Shown: positions 17,112-28,642 of the stretch, one piece after another
Layout: every line of letters starts with the position of its first letter
Numbering within the stretch: position 1 is the first letter of the stretch
Assembly: GCF_016595435.1 (NCBI RefSeq)
Contig: NZ_JAENIJ010000016.1
Coordinates: 34,828-98,827, forward strand
DNA: 64,000 nt
Origin: Luteolibacter pohnpeiensis
GTDB taxonomy: Bacteria > Verrucomicrobiota > Verrucomicrobiia > Verrucomicrobiales > Akkermansiaceae
Direction of reading: 5' to 3'
The notes under the pieces: generated by a model
Databases searched by the model: none
What the model was told of the DNA's origin: nothing
Seen by the model: the letters and a program-made list of their open reading frames with translations, nothing else
Translations under genes and position numbers: made by a program

Positions 17112-18407
17112 ATGGCCGCACTCGCATTTCAAGCTCTCCCAGGATTCCGTGATTTCACCCCTCGTGAATGCGCGGTGCGAAATTATTTGTTCGAGACTTG
17201 GCGTTCGGTCGCACGCCGCTGCGGCTACGTGGAATACGAAACACCGATCGTAGAGGACACCGGACTTTATCTGAAAAAATCAGGCGGTGAACTTTCGTCC
17301 CAGTTGTTCCGATTCGAAGATCAAGGCGGACGCGATGTCACCCTGCGCCCGGAAGTGACGGCTTCGCTCGCTCGCTTGGTTGCCGAGCATCAGCGGAATT
17401 TCCCCAAACCTCTCAAGTGGTTCGAGATCGGCCAATGCTTCCGCTATGAAAAGCCGCAAAAGGGCCGTGGACGCGAATTCCACCAGTTCAACGTCGATAT
17501 TTTCGGCGAAGCGGGCCCTGCGGCCGACGCGGAATTGATCTCGCTGGCGATCGAAACGATGCTCGCTTTCGGCTTCGTCGCCGGTGATTTCGTGGTCCGT
17601 GTATCGGATCGAAATGCCTGGATCAGCTTCGCGGAAAAGCACGGCATCGCCGAAGATCGCATCCCGGAATTTCTCGGCATCATCGACAAGATCGAACGCG
17701 AAAAGCCAGAGGTTCTGGAGGCCAAATTGGCAGCTCTTTCTCTGACCGTCGCCGAGGTGAAAGGTTTCATCGCCGATCCGGCCAACGCGTCGCCAGCCTA
17801 CACTGCAATCAAGGAGGACCTCACCGCCCGCGGGTTAGGGGAGTTCGTCGAACTCGACCTGTCCATCGTGCGCGGCCTCGCTTACTACACGGGGGTTGTG
17901 TTCGAGGTTTTCGACTCAAGCAAGTCGATGCGCGCCGTCGCCGGCGGAGGTCGTTACGACACTCTCATCTCGACCATTTCCGAAGGCACGGTCGATCTTC
18001 CTGCCACCGGTTTCGCGATGGGTGATTACGTCATTCGCAACCTAATCGAGGAAACCACTCACGCGGCCATGCAAATGGAAGTCTGGCTGCAACGGAACTT
18101 TGCCGGCTGCGATGTCTACGTGGTCGTCGCCGACGAAGAAAAGCGTGCAGAATCATTGAAACTCGTTACAGATCTGCGCCGTGCAGGAATTTCTACGGAT
18201 TTTCCATTAACGGCTGCGAAAGTCGGCAAACAGTTCCAAAACGCCGAAAAAGCAGGTGCCCGATTCGCCCTCGTCGTCGGCGCCGAATACCCCGAGCTCA
18301 AAGTCAAAATCCTCACCAGCCGCACTGAAGCCAGCGGCACTGCCGAAAACGCCGTCGAGTGGATCACCGACCTCCTCCACCAACCCGACGGCCCGCTTTT
18401 GGCCTGA
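17112..18407 (+). CDS. hisS: Histidyl-tRNA synthetase
   Basis: Class II aminoacyl-tRNA synthetase charging tRNA-His. From the ATG at 17112 it is 431 aa. Motif 2 is FRYEKPQKGRGREFHQFNVD, histidine-specific motif LAYYTGVVFEVFD and GGGRYDTLI follow, and a C-terminal anticodon-binding domain covers roughly residues 330-425 (DVYVVVADEEKR onward). The frame also has an ATG at 17091, but MAALAFQALPGFRDF is the family-like start. No Shine-Dalgarno sequence is visible (CCGCCCGCCC precedes the ATG). Its stop lies only 7 nt before the left inverted repeat of the GxxExxY unit, which separates it from aspS; hisS-aspS adjacency is common in bacteria. Confidence 0.95.
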   Translation: MAALAFQALPGFRDFTPRECAVRNYLFETWRSVARRCGYVEYETPIVEDTGLYLKKSGGELSSQLFRFEDQGGRDVTLRPEVTASLARLVAEHQRNFPKPLKWFEIGQCFRYEKPQKGRGREFHQFNVDIFGEAGPAADAELISLAIETMLAFGFVAGDFVVRVSDRNAWISFAEKHGIAEDRIPEFLGIIDKIEREKPEVLEAKLAALSLTVAEVKGFIADPANASPAYTAIKEDLTARGLGEFVELDLSIVRGLAYYTGVVFEVFDSSKSMRAVAGGGRYDTLISTISEGTVDLPATGFAMGDYVIRNLIEETTHAAMQMEVWLQRNFAGCDVYVVVADEEKRAESLKLVTDLRRAGISTDFPLTAAKVGKQFQNAEKAGARFALVVGAEYPELKVKILTSRTEASGTAENAVEWITDLLHQPDGPLLA

Positions 18408-18414
18408 TCGTATC

Positions 18415-18445
18415 GAACCGCAGATCCACGCAGATGAGCGCAGAT
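18415..18445 (+). repeat. Left 10-bp-periodic GCAGAT repeat (terminal inverted repeat)
   Basis: GCAGAT occurs at 18420, 18430 and 18440, exactly one helical turn apart, after the outer GAACC. The start codon of the GxxExxY gene at 18434 is built into the second copy (GCAGATG), so the repeat is partly coding. Confidence 0.8.
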
Positions 18446-18841
18446 TTTTTATTTAAAGAAGAAACCGATGGAATTATCGGTGCTGCGTTTCAGGTATTGA
18501 ATGAGATTGGGTGCGGATTTCACGAAAAGCCCTATGAAAACGCTCTTGTCGTCGAGTTCCGCCATCGCGCTTTCCCTTTCGAACAACAGACACGATTTCC
18601 AATTGTTTATCGGAATGTAAGAGTGGCGGAGTATGTGCCGGACCTGATTGTATTCGGTAAAATCATCGTCGATACCAAAGTGATCGACCGAATTACTGAC
18701 CGAGAGATCGGCCAGATGTTGAATTATCTAAAGATTACGAACCTGTCAGTCGGACTGCTCCTTAATTTCAAAAATCCGAGACTCGAATTTCGCCGGGTGG
18801 TGAAATCCACTCAATCCTTCATCAAGAAACCTCTTCAGTAA
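18434..18841 (+). CDS. GxxExxY protein, PD-(D/E)XK nuclease-like
   Basis: A 135-aa protein of the GxxExxY family, which is placed in the PD-(D/E)XK nuclease superfamily. The naming motif is G28-F-H-E31-K-P-Y34, and the nuclease-like core is V-P69-D70, then D80-T-K82, followed by EIGQMLNYLKI. Many relatives have ExK where this one has D80-x-K82, a conservative change. The substrate is unknown. The ATG at 18434 lies inside the left terminal repeat, and the stop is 5 nt before the right repeat. It separates hisS from aspS and is flanked by inverted repeats, unlike any other gene here. An upstream extension of the frame to 18359 would overlap hisS and is not credible. Confidence 0.85.
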   Translation: MSADFLFKEETDGIIGAAFQVLNEIGCGFHEKPYENALVVEFRHRAFPFEQQTRFPIVYRNVRVAEYVPDLIVFGKIIVDTKVIDRITDREIGQMLNYLKITNLSVGLLLNFKNPRLEFRRVVKSTQSFIKKPLQ

Positions 18842-18846
18842 CGTTT

Positions 18847-18867
18847 ATCTGCGAACATCTGCGGTTC
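18847..18867 (-). repeat. Right 10-bp-periodic repeat (terminal inverted repeat)
   Basis: ATCTGC at 18847 and 18857 are the inverted counterparts of the left GCAGAT copies, again 10 bp apart, and the outermost 11 bp are an exact inverted match to the left end. The repeat ends 15 nt before the aspS start codon, so it lies in the aspS translation-initiation region. Confidence 0.8.
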
Positions 18868-18882
18868 AAAAAATTTTTCAAA

Positions 18883-20685
18883 ATGCGCACACATCATTGC
18901 AACGAACTCCGCGACTCCGACATTGGCCAAACCGTGACTTTGATCGGATGGGTGAATTCCGCCCGCGACCACGGTGGGGTGATCTTTATCGACTTGCGCG
19001 ACCGCGAAGGCCTGACGCAATGTGTTTTTCGGCCTGAAGAAAGCCCGACGATTGCCCAGCTCTCTCACACGCTTCGCGAAGAAGACGTGGTGCAGGTGGT
19101 CGGTTTGGTTTCCAAGCGTCTGGCCGGCAGCGAAAATCCGAAAATGGCGACCGGAGCGATCGAGATTGTCGCGAAGGAGTTGAAAATCGTCAACAAGGCG
19201 GAGGTGCTGCCGTTCCAGCTCGATAAGGAGCTTTCGAACGAGGACCTGCGGATGAAATACCGCTACCTCGACCTGCGTCGCGCGCGCATGAGCAAGAATA
19301 TCCGCCAGCGTGCGATTATCACCTCGGCCGCGCGTCGCTATTTGGATGAGTCCGGATTTTTTGAAGTCGAAACGCCGATTTTGTCGAACCCGACACCGGA
19401 AGGCGCACGCGATTTCCTGGTGCCTTCGCGCCTGAATCCGGGTCGTTTCTACGCATTGCCGCAAGCTCCGCAGCAATACAAGCAGCTGATGATGGTGGCC
19501 GGTTTGGAAAAATATTACCAGATCGCCCGATGCTTCCGGGACGAGGATTTGCGTGCCGACCGCCAGCCGGAATTCACTCAGATCGACATCGAAGCGAGCT
19601 TCGTCGGTCAGGAAGACATCATCAAGTTGGTCGAAGGTTTGCTGGCCTCGATGTTCAAGGCGGGCCTTGGCATTGATGTGCCAACGCCATTCCCGCGCAT
19701 GACCTATCGCGAAGCGGAAGACATCTACGGTTCCGACAAGCCGGACACCCGCTATGACATGAAGATCACGGACTTGGCGGAGGTTTTCTCCAGCACCGAG
19801 TTCAAGATTTTCCGCAGCACCCTCGACAACGGCGGAGTTGTCCGGGCGATCAATGCCAAGGGCTATGCCGGGGTGACCACCGGTCAGATGAATCGCCTCA
19901 ACGAAATCGCGATCCAAGCCGGCCTGCCGGTGAAGACGCTGGCGTTCGTGAAATATGAAAATGGCGAGTTCAAGAGTCCGCTGTGGAAATTCTTCACCGA
20001 TGCCGAGAAGGACGCGCTTGTTTCGACCCTCACCATCGAAGAGGGAGACATCGTGTTCTTTGTCGCTGGCAAACGCGAAAGCGTCAGCACCATTCTGGGG
20101 CGCGTGCGGGTCGAAATCGCGGAAATGATGGATCTGGTCAAAGATTCAACCGCCTACAATTTCCTTTGGGTGGTTGATTTCCCACTGCTCGCGCAGGACG
20201 AAGAAACCGGCGACTGGGTCGCGGTGCACCATCCGTTCACTCGGCCAAATCCGGACGACTTGGAGAAGCTGAAATCCGGCGATTACGCTAACGTTCGCGC
20301 CGTAGCATACGACGTGGTGCTGAACGGTTACGAGCTGGGTGGTGGATCGATCCGGATTCACGAAAAAGACCTCCAGTCGACCATGTTCTCCGCGCTAGGC
20401 ATCGACGCAGAAGAGCAGCAGATCAAATTCGGCCACTTGCTCGACGCGTTCCGCTTCGGTGCACCGCCACACGGTGGTTTGGCGCTTGGTCTCGATCGGA
20501 TCGCCATGCTGATCGCCGGTGAGGACAGCATCCGCGAAGTAATCGCGTTCCCGAAAAACAACAAGGGAGCGGACCTGATGGCGCAAAGCCCGTGTCAGAT
20601 CGATTTCAAATTGCTGCGCGAAGTCTACGTGCAGTCGACTTGGAAAGATCCGAAGCTGGCTGCGGAGAAATCCACTCAAGCTTGA
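18883..20685 (+). CDS. aspS: Aspartyl-tRNA synthetase (bacterial type)
   Basis: Class II synthetase charging tRNA-Asp. The 600-aa length fits the bacterial form with its GAD insertion domain. It has an N-terminal OB-fold anticodon-binding domain (about 1-110), motif 2 around CFRDEDLRADRQPEFTQIDI, the insertion at about 290-420, and motif 3 GLALGLDRIAML near residue 530. Whether it also charges Asn cannot be told from sequence alone. The ATG is preceded by an A/T run with no Shine-Dalgarno sequence, and the GxxExxY unit ends 15 nt upstream, so this gene's native leader may have been displaced. A terminator follows. Confidence 0.95.
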   Translation: MRTHHCNELRDSDIGQTVTLIGWVNSARDHGGVIFIDLRDREGLTQCVFRPEESPTIAQLSHTLREEDVVQVVGLVSKRLAGSENPKMATGAIEIVAKELKIVNKAEVLPFQLDKELSNEDLRMKYRYLDLRRARMSKNIRQRAIITSAARRYLDESGFFEVETPILSNPTPEGARDFLVPSRLNPGRFYALPQAPQQYKQLMMVAGLEKYYQIARCFRDEDLRADRQPEFTQIDIEASFVGQEDIIKLVEGLLASMFKAGLGIDVPTPFPRMTYREAEDIYGSDKPDTRYDMKITDLAEVFSSTEFKIFRSTLDNGGVVRAINAKGYAGVTTGQMNRLNEIAIQAGLPVKTLAFVKYENGEFKSPLWKFFTDAEKDALVSTLTIEEGDIVFFVAGKRESVSTILGRVRVEIAEMMDLVKDSTAYNFLWVVDFPLLAQDEETGDWVAVHHPFTRPNPDDLEKLKSGDYANVRAVAYDVVLNGYELGGGSIRIHEKDLQSTMFSALGIDAEEQQIKFGHLLDAFRFGAPPHGGLALGLDRIAMLIAGEDSIREVIAFPKNNKGADLMAQSPCQIDFKLLREVYVQSTWKDPKLAAEKSTQA

Positions 20686-20705
20686 TAGGAAGATCCGGCA
20701 CTTTC

Positions 20706-20738
20706 ATGGCCCCTTGGCAACACGAGGGCCATTTTTTT
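20706..20738 (+). terminator. Intrinsic terminator after aspS
   Basis: A 7-bp stem (ATGGCCC at 20706-20712, GGGCCAT at 20726-20732) is followed directly by a seven-T run, 21 nt after the aspS stop. Confidence 0.88.
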
Positions 20739-20858
20739 GCTCCATGGATCGTAACGTCCAAGTAGCGATCAAGCATTCATCACAAGATTAACGAATTTTA
20801 AAATTTGTTGATAATAGGCACGAGGCCTGCGAGTAGACGGATTGGCCATACAAAACCG

Positions 20859-20912
20859 GCCCGTCTGCTCCTTCTCGGAAAAAATAGCTCCTTGCCGAGG
20901 TGACAGACGGGC
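20859..20912 (+). other. Nested inverted repeat in the gap before the exported-protein pair
   Basis: An outer perfect 9-bp stem (GCCCGTCTG at 20859-20867, CAGACGGGC at 20904-20912) encloses an inner 5-bp stem (CTCGG at 20874-20878, CCGAG at 20895-20899) with an A/T-rich loop. It lies 80 nt before the next start codon. It could be a structured 5' leader, an attenuator (ATTTTG follows) or a small RNA. I know of no family that matches. The rest of the 307-nt gap shows only the aspS terminator. Confidence 0.5.
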
Positions 20913-20992
20913 TGTGATTTTGAAATGAGCCCCAATTTGCTCATGGGCTGCATTTTCTTGCATTCCAACATGCACTTGGTTAATAGGTTTTC

Positions 20993-22219
20993 ATGCGGAT
21001 TCCGCTTGGCTGTTTCCTGGCTGCAATCTTGATCGGTTTCCTCGGATCCCGGTTTTTCAAAGATACTTCTCCAGTCGACGATTCTGTTTCTCCTGAACGT
21101 CGCGAACGGAAGGCAAATCGTGACCGACGAACCTTGCAGCAGCAGATGGAAGATTCGGTCGCTCAGGCGCGCCTGGCGGGGAAATTTGATCCGTTCTCCG
21201 GTGAGTGGGCGGATTGGACCGAAGAGGAACTCAAGTCGGCATTGGAAGAGGGGCTGAAAGATCCTGCCGTGGTGTTAGACGGAAAGGAGCAAAGATTGGT
21301 TCGTATGCTATTCCGTGCCTGGTGCGATAAAAATTTGGAGAACGCGATTGCGTGGTGGGAGACAACGCCATCCGAGTTCATGCAAGTGAGACTATCTGGA
21401 GTAATTGGCGCTGCTTGGCCGGAAGATCGGGGAATGGAAGGGCTTGAATTTGCCTGTGCTCATTCGGAACAATTTTTTGGCTATGGAAGTGTGGCAAGTG
21501 GACAGATCATGCAGAAGGGGCTTCAACAAGCGGTTGCAGGTGGAGTCAACGAGGTGGCCTCAGCCTTAAAAATGCTGCGCGAAAGTGGGCTTGATTCCCG
21601 ATATACGATGCCCGTGAAATTTCCCGATGGGTTTGATTTCGTAGCACTGGCCGATACCGATGAAGGAAGACGGGTGATTGAAAGTGAAAGTTGTTTCTTC
21701 GGTGGAGAATGGATGAAGCAGGATCGTGAAGCCGCATTTCAAAGTCTGGTATTGGATCGATCATCGTTTATGAAAGTCTTCCAGCTATTCAACGACCGAC
21801 CACTGCAGAATTATGGAGATACCACGACGGAAGAAGTAGAGCGCGCTGGATGGGTTGCGCAAAAGTTGAGCAAAAACTCGATCCTTTCGACGCCAGGAGT
21901 GGCCTCGAATGGGGCCCTATCTATGAAAGGGCGACCATCGATGCTCGCTGCCTATACCGAAGGATTCGAAGACACAGTTGTTCGCACAATCGTTGCTGAG
22001 GACATTCTCAGAAATTCGTCATCCAGTGGAGAAATGGTGATCAGTTATTTGAACCAGCTGAAGGACCCTGAGTGGCGGATCAGCCTATTGGAAAACACCG
22101 ACTCTATTGTTTTAACGATGTCGGAAAAGCAGCTGCGCGAAAATTTGTCAAACTGGGGAGCTTCGACTGAGAAAATCGAGACCATCATCAAGCGATACGC
22201 ACTCACATTGAGACCATGA
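20993..22219 (+). CDS. Exported or membrane-anchored protein of unknown function (first of pair)
   Basis: A 408-aa unknown protein. An N-terminal hydrophobic segment (GCFLAAILIGFLGSRFF) could be a membrane anchor, followed by a charged Arg/Glu-rich linker (about 30-55) and a largely helical domain with repeated W/L patterns such as AIAWWETTPSEFMQVRLSG, suggestive of helical repeats. Similar proteins without known function are frequent in Verrucomicrobia, as I recall. It overlaps the next gene by 4 nt (ATGA), and both share the same plan, so they are probably co-translated, possibly related proteins. Base composition looks more AT-rich than in the housekeeping genes around it. Confidence 0.75.
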   Translation: MRIPLGCFLAAILIGFLGSRFFKDTSPVDDSVSPERRERKANRDRRTLQQQMEDSVAQARLAGKFDPFSGEWADWTEEELKSALEEGLKDPAVVLDGKEQRLVRMLFRAWCDKNLENAIAWWETTPSEFMQVRLSGVIGAAWPEDRGMEGLEFACAHSEQFFGYGSVASGQIMQKGLQQAVAGGVNEVASALKMLRESGLDSRYTMPVKFPDGFDFVALADTDEGRRVIESESCFFGGEWMKQDREAAFQSLVLDRSSFMKVFQLFNDRPLQNYGDTTTEEVERAGWVAQKLSKNSILSTPGVASNGALSMKGRPSMLAAYTEGFEDTVVRTIVAEDILRNSSSSGEMVISYLNQLKDPEWRISLLENTDSIVLTMSEKQLRENLSNWGASTEKIETIIKRYALTLRP

Positions 22220-23415
22220 CACCTTGGCGGAAATTTTGGATGCTGTCTGTGATCAGCTTGCTAGGTCTTGGCTTGGGATGGGCTCTCGGCTCAAACTCGG
22301 ACCATGATGAACGAGGTGAGGGAAAAATCGTTACCTCCGCACGATCTCCAACGAGAACATCGACTCGAATACATTCGAATTCTGCATCTTCGCCGCATCG
22401 TTATGCGGAGCTGCTTCGCCGATACCGAGATCGTGGAAATGTCTCGCCTGAGTTGGCACGATATATCGCGAAGTGCAGCGGAGACCAGCTGGAAGCCTTG
22501 ATCATTAACCCTGGTGTGGATGAAGGCTTATCGTTTGCAGGCTATCCCTTGGCTGCTCAGGTTCGCGAAACAGTCGCTGCTGAAATGTTTCGTCGCCGTG
22601 GACTGGCATGTCTCGACTGGATTACCGACAGCATTTCTGACGCTGTGGCAATCACTCTTGCACGAGAAGTCGCTAAAACGAATCCAGACTTTGCAATTCA
22701 GAAATTAAAAGGGATGGGACGCTATGTTGGTATTGTCCCTAACATGATTCAATCTGCAGTCATCAATCGCGCGGCGATGCGGAGCGCTCCCGAATTGATT
22801 GAGTTACTGAAAGATAATAAATTTTCTGTTCAGGCAGTTACAAATTTCGCACCCGACTTCAATTTTACTGAATACATCAACGATATGAACGGGGCGGGAA
22901 AGGTCACCAATTCAGCTTGGAAATTTTTGGCTGCGAAAGATCCGGATCAGACGCGATCCCTGTTGATCGAGGGATTAGGTGGCTCGTCTGGCAATGGCTT
23001 TTCGGCTGCGGTGGAAGGGATGGCTATTATCAATGGCGAAACCGAAGCGGCGAAATGGTATGTCTCAATGCTAGATGAAATCCCCGAGACGACGCGCAAG
23101 GAAAGCTTGCGAATGCTGGCACTAAGCGACGCGAGCCCTCGACTTGAAGCGGTATTTAACGGTTTGCAAAGCGAGCAAGATCGCGCCGAATTCGGAGCCA
23201 ATCTGTTGAATAACTATAGAACGAAAACCGAATGGTTGTTAGATGAATCTGTGGAGGTTCGTGGCAAAATCATCGAGCACTGGATGAAGAACACCATGGC
23301 TCGCACCAAGGGACCACTCAATGCGAAGGAACTCATCAACACGATGGACAAGTTGAATTTTCCCGAGGAGTCGCGGGAAAAACTGCTTAGCCTTCTGCCA
23401 CCGACGAGCAACTAA
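22216..23415 (+). CDS. Exported or membrane-anchored protein of unknown function (second of pair)
   Basis: A 399-aa unknown protein. A hydrophobic N-terminal anchor (FWMLSVISLLGLGLGWALG) is followed by a Ser/Thr/Arg-rich linker and a helical domain of about 330 residues with repeat-like segments (TLAREVAKTNPDFAIQKLKG, SLRMLALSDASPRLEAVFNG). The plan matches the upstream gene: anchor, charged linker, helical-repeat domain, similar length. Shared ancestry is likely but not proven by eye. The start overlaps the upstream stop as ATGA. It converges on ligA with only 6 nt between stops and no terminator visible. Confidence 0.75.
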   Translation: MTPWRKFWMLSVISLLGLGLGWALGSNSDHDERGEGKIVTSARSPTRTSTRIHSNSASSPHRYAELLRRYRDRGNVSPELARYIAKCSGDQLEALIINPGVDEGLSFAGYPLAAQVRETVAAEMFRRRGLACLDWITDSISDAVAITLAREVAKTNPDFAIQKLKGMGRYVGIVPNMIQSAVINRAAMRSAPELIELLKDNKFSVQAVTNFAPDFNFTEYINDMNGAGKVTNSAWKFLAAKDPDQTRSLLIEGLGGSSGNGFSAAVEGMAIINGETEAAKWYVSMLDEIPETTRKESLRMLALSDASPRLEAVFNGLQSEQDRAEFGANLLNNYRTKTEWLLDESVEVRGKIIEHWMKNTMARTKGPLNAKELINTMDKLNFPEESREKLLSLLPPTSN

Positions 23416-23421
23416 CGGAAA

Positions 23422-27333
<3,912 letters not shown>

Positions 27334-27372
27334 GGAAATTTCAAAGGAATGAAGATTCATTGAATTTCCCGG

Positions 27373-27401
27373 TTGCCAAAACGGAAAGGTGCTGTCTATT
27401 T
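27373..27401 (+). promoter_or_regulatory. Possible promoter for tRNA-Gln
   Basis: TTGCCA (27373-27378) is followed after 17 nt by CTATTT (27396-27401), about 31 nt before the tRNA. The -10 match is weak, so this is only a candidate. Confidence 0.3.
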
Positions 27402-27431
27402 TTCGCCCGCCGCAGGCGAAAGCCTCCCAAA

Positions 27432-27502
27432 AGCCTCATGGTGTAATGGTAACACTCCGGATTTTGATTCCGTCATTCTAGGTTCGAGTCCTAGTGAGGC
27501 TA
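27432..27502 (+). tRNA. tRNA-Gln (anticodon TTG)
   Basis: A 7-bp acceptor stem (AGCCTCA at 27432-27438 with TGAGGCT at 27495-27501) and a discriminator A. The anticodon stem-loop CCGGA-TTTTGAT-TCCGT gives anticodon TTG at 27464-27466, and the T arm contains GGTTCGAGTCC. The anticodon region closely resembles E. coli tRNA-Gln. No CCA end is encoded directly after the discriminator. No classical terminator is visible downstream. The remaining 210 nt before the next gene hold no gene I would support, only a possible decayed repeat near 27640-27680. Confidence 0.93.
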
Positions 27503-27714
27503 CTTTACCAAACGAGTTCAGGAACAACCCCGATCTCCATTGGAAGTAGCAAGTCACTGTTTAAGCAAACACACGGTGGCAATCATGAACGAAGCAGACT
27601 GTTTCGTTTCAGCTGTCAGCAGTTCTCCAATTGATCTGCATGATTTTTGATCCGTTCGCATTTGCGTGCATGAATGTTGAGGATTATTTAGGCTGACCGC
27701 ACTCTCGTTAAGTA

Positions 27715-28626
27715 ATGACTCTGAAAACATCCGATTGGCTTTCCTCACGACATCCGGTGCTTGAATGTCTTGGCACCTGCGTGGCTGGCCTTCTTTACGC
27801 GGTGGCGCTCAAATACTTTGTATTTCCATCGAAGATCATTCTAACAGGATTCGAGGGACTGGCTGCAGCTACAGCTTATTACTTTGAGAAAAATTCTCTG
27901 TTCCTGTGGCTTTACGGAATTTCACAGCTGATCCTGATTGTTTTCGCCTTCTTCAAAATCAGTCGCGGATTTGCGCTACGCACCATGCTGACCGTCTCGA
28001 CGGTATTGTTAGGTTTGGCCTTTCTGCCATTTTTGGAATTCGCGGATCCGGGATCCAGCAATGAACGCATCCTTCTCGTATTGTTCGGGGGCATTCTCGC
28101 AGGGTTGGCAAAAGCCGTTTCTCTGCGCCTCCGGGGATCCACAGGAGATGAGGATATCTTGGCAGCGTGGTTCGCCATGAGATACTTGAAGCCGGTTGGC
28201 ACGATTGCTGTCGGCGCGGCTGCCGTATCCACCATTTATGGCCTAATCCTGGAATTTTTGAAAAGCGGTAGCATTGAACCTGTGGTCAACACTCTGATGT
28301 ATACCAGCATCTATATCTTCGCTTCAGCAGAGACACTGAATAACTTTTTCCGAAAATTCAAATTGGTGTTGCTGACGGTTTTCGGCAATGACCCAAAACG
28401 TTTGGGCAATGCCATTACAGCTGCCGCTCCGCATCGCACTTATACCATTCATCAAGCAACAGGAGGATTCAGTTCGGATTCGGTGCATTTGATCCGAACC
28501 GTGATCACTCACGAAGAGTTACCTGAAATTCTGGATGGCATCCAAAAAGCCTGCCCGGATGCATTTTGGTTCCATCATGACATTGAAGGGATTTCCAGGA
28601 GATATTATATCAAGCCGATTGGTTGA
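27715..28626 (+). CDS. YitT-family membrane protein with DUF2179 domain
   Basis: A 303-aa inner-membrane protein with five or six hydrophobic helices in the first 200 residues (first at about 18-37; ILTGFEGLAA and GILAGLAKAVSLR loops) and a soluble C-terminal DUF2179-type domain (about 230-303, ending DIEGISRRYYIKPIG). This is the YitT/DUF161 architecture. Transport activity is suspected for the family but the substrate is unknown. It converges on the subtilase gene with 16 nt between stop codons and no terminator visible. Confidence 0.85.
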   Translation: MTLKTSDWLSSRHPVLECLGTCVAGLLYAVALKYFVFPSKIILTGFEGLAAATAYYFEKNSLFLWLYGISQLILIVFAFFKISRGFALRTMLTVSTVLLGLAFLPFLEFADPGSSNERILLVLFGGILAGLAKAVSLRLRGSTGDEDILAAWFAMRYLKPVGTIAVGAAAVSTIYGLILEFLKSGSIEPVVNTLMYTSIYIFASAETLNNFFRKFKLVLLTVFGNDPKRLGNAITAAAPHRTYTIHQATGGFSSDSVHLIRTVITHEELPEILDGIQKACPDAFWFHHDIEGISRRYYIKPIG

Positions 28627-28642
28627 ATCCGGGGGCAGGGGG

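Larger units (their letters stand above)
18415..18867 (+). mobile_element. Putative minimal mobile unit: GxxExxY gene with terminal inverted repeats
   Basis: A 453-bp unit consisting of one gene and its bordering inverted repeats. The left end reads GAACCGCAGAT (18415-18425) and the right end ATCTGCGGTTC (18857-18867), an exact 11-bp inverted match. Extending inward, the ends match at about 21 of 26 positions. Both ends contain GCAGAT repeated every 10 bp, three times on the left and twice on the right. The unit fills almost the whole hisS-aspS gap: 7 nt remain on the left and 15 nt on the right. No target-site duplication is obvious and no transposase is present. Calling it mobile is inference from the bounded structure. 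Confidence 0.55.

Noticed and set aside
18415..18867. Classical insertion sequence
   Set aside because: Terminal inverted repeats are present, but there is no transposase and no obvious target-site duplication; described as a putative minimal unit instead.
18835..19917. 360-aa minus-strand frame opposite aspS
   Set aside because: Antisense shadow of aspS; no family features.
27554..27748. 64-aa minus-strand frame between tRNA-Gln and the YitT-type gene
   Set aside because: Overlaps the likely promoter of the next gene, has no domain and no convincing start region; the area may hold decayed repeat sequence instead.
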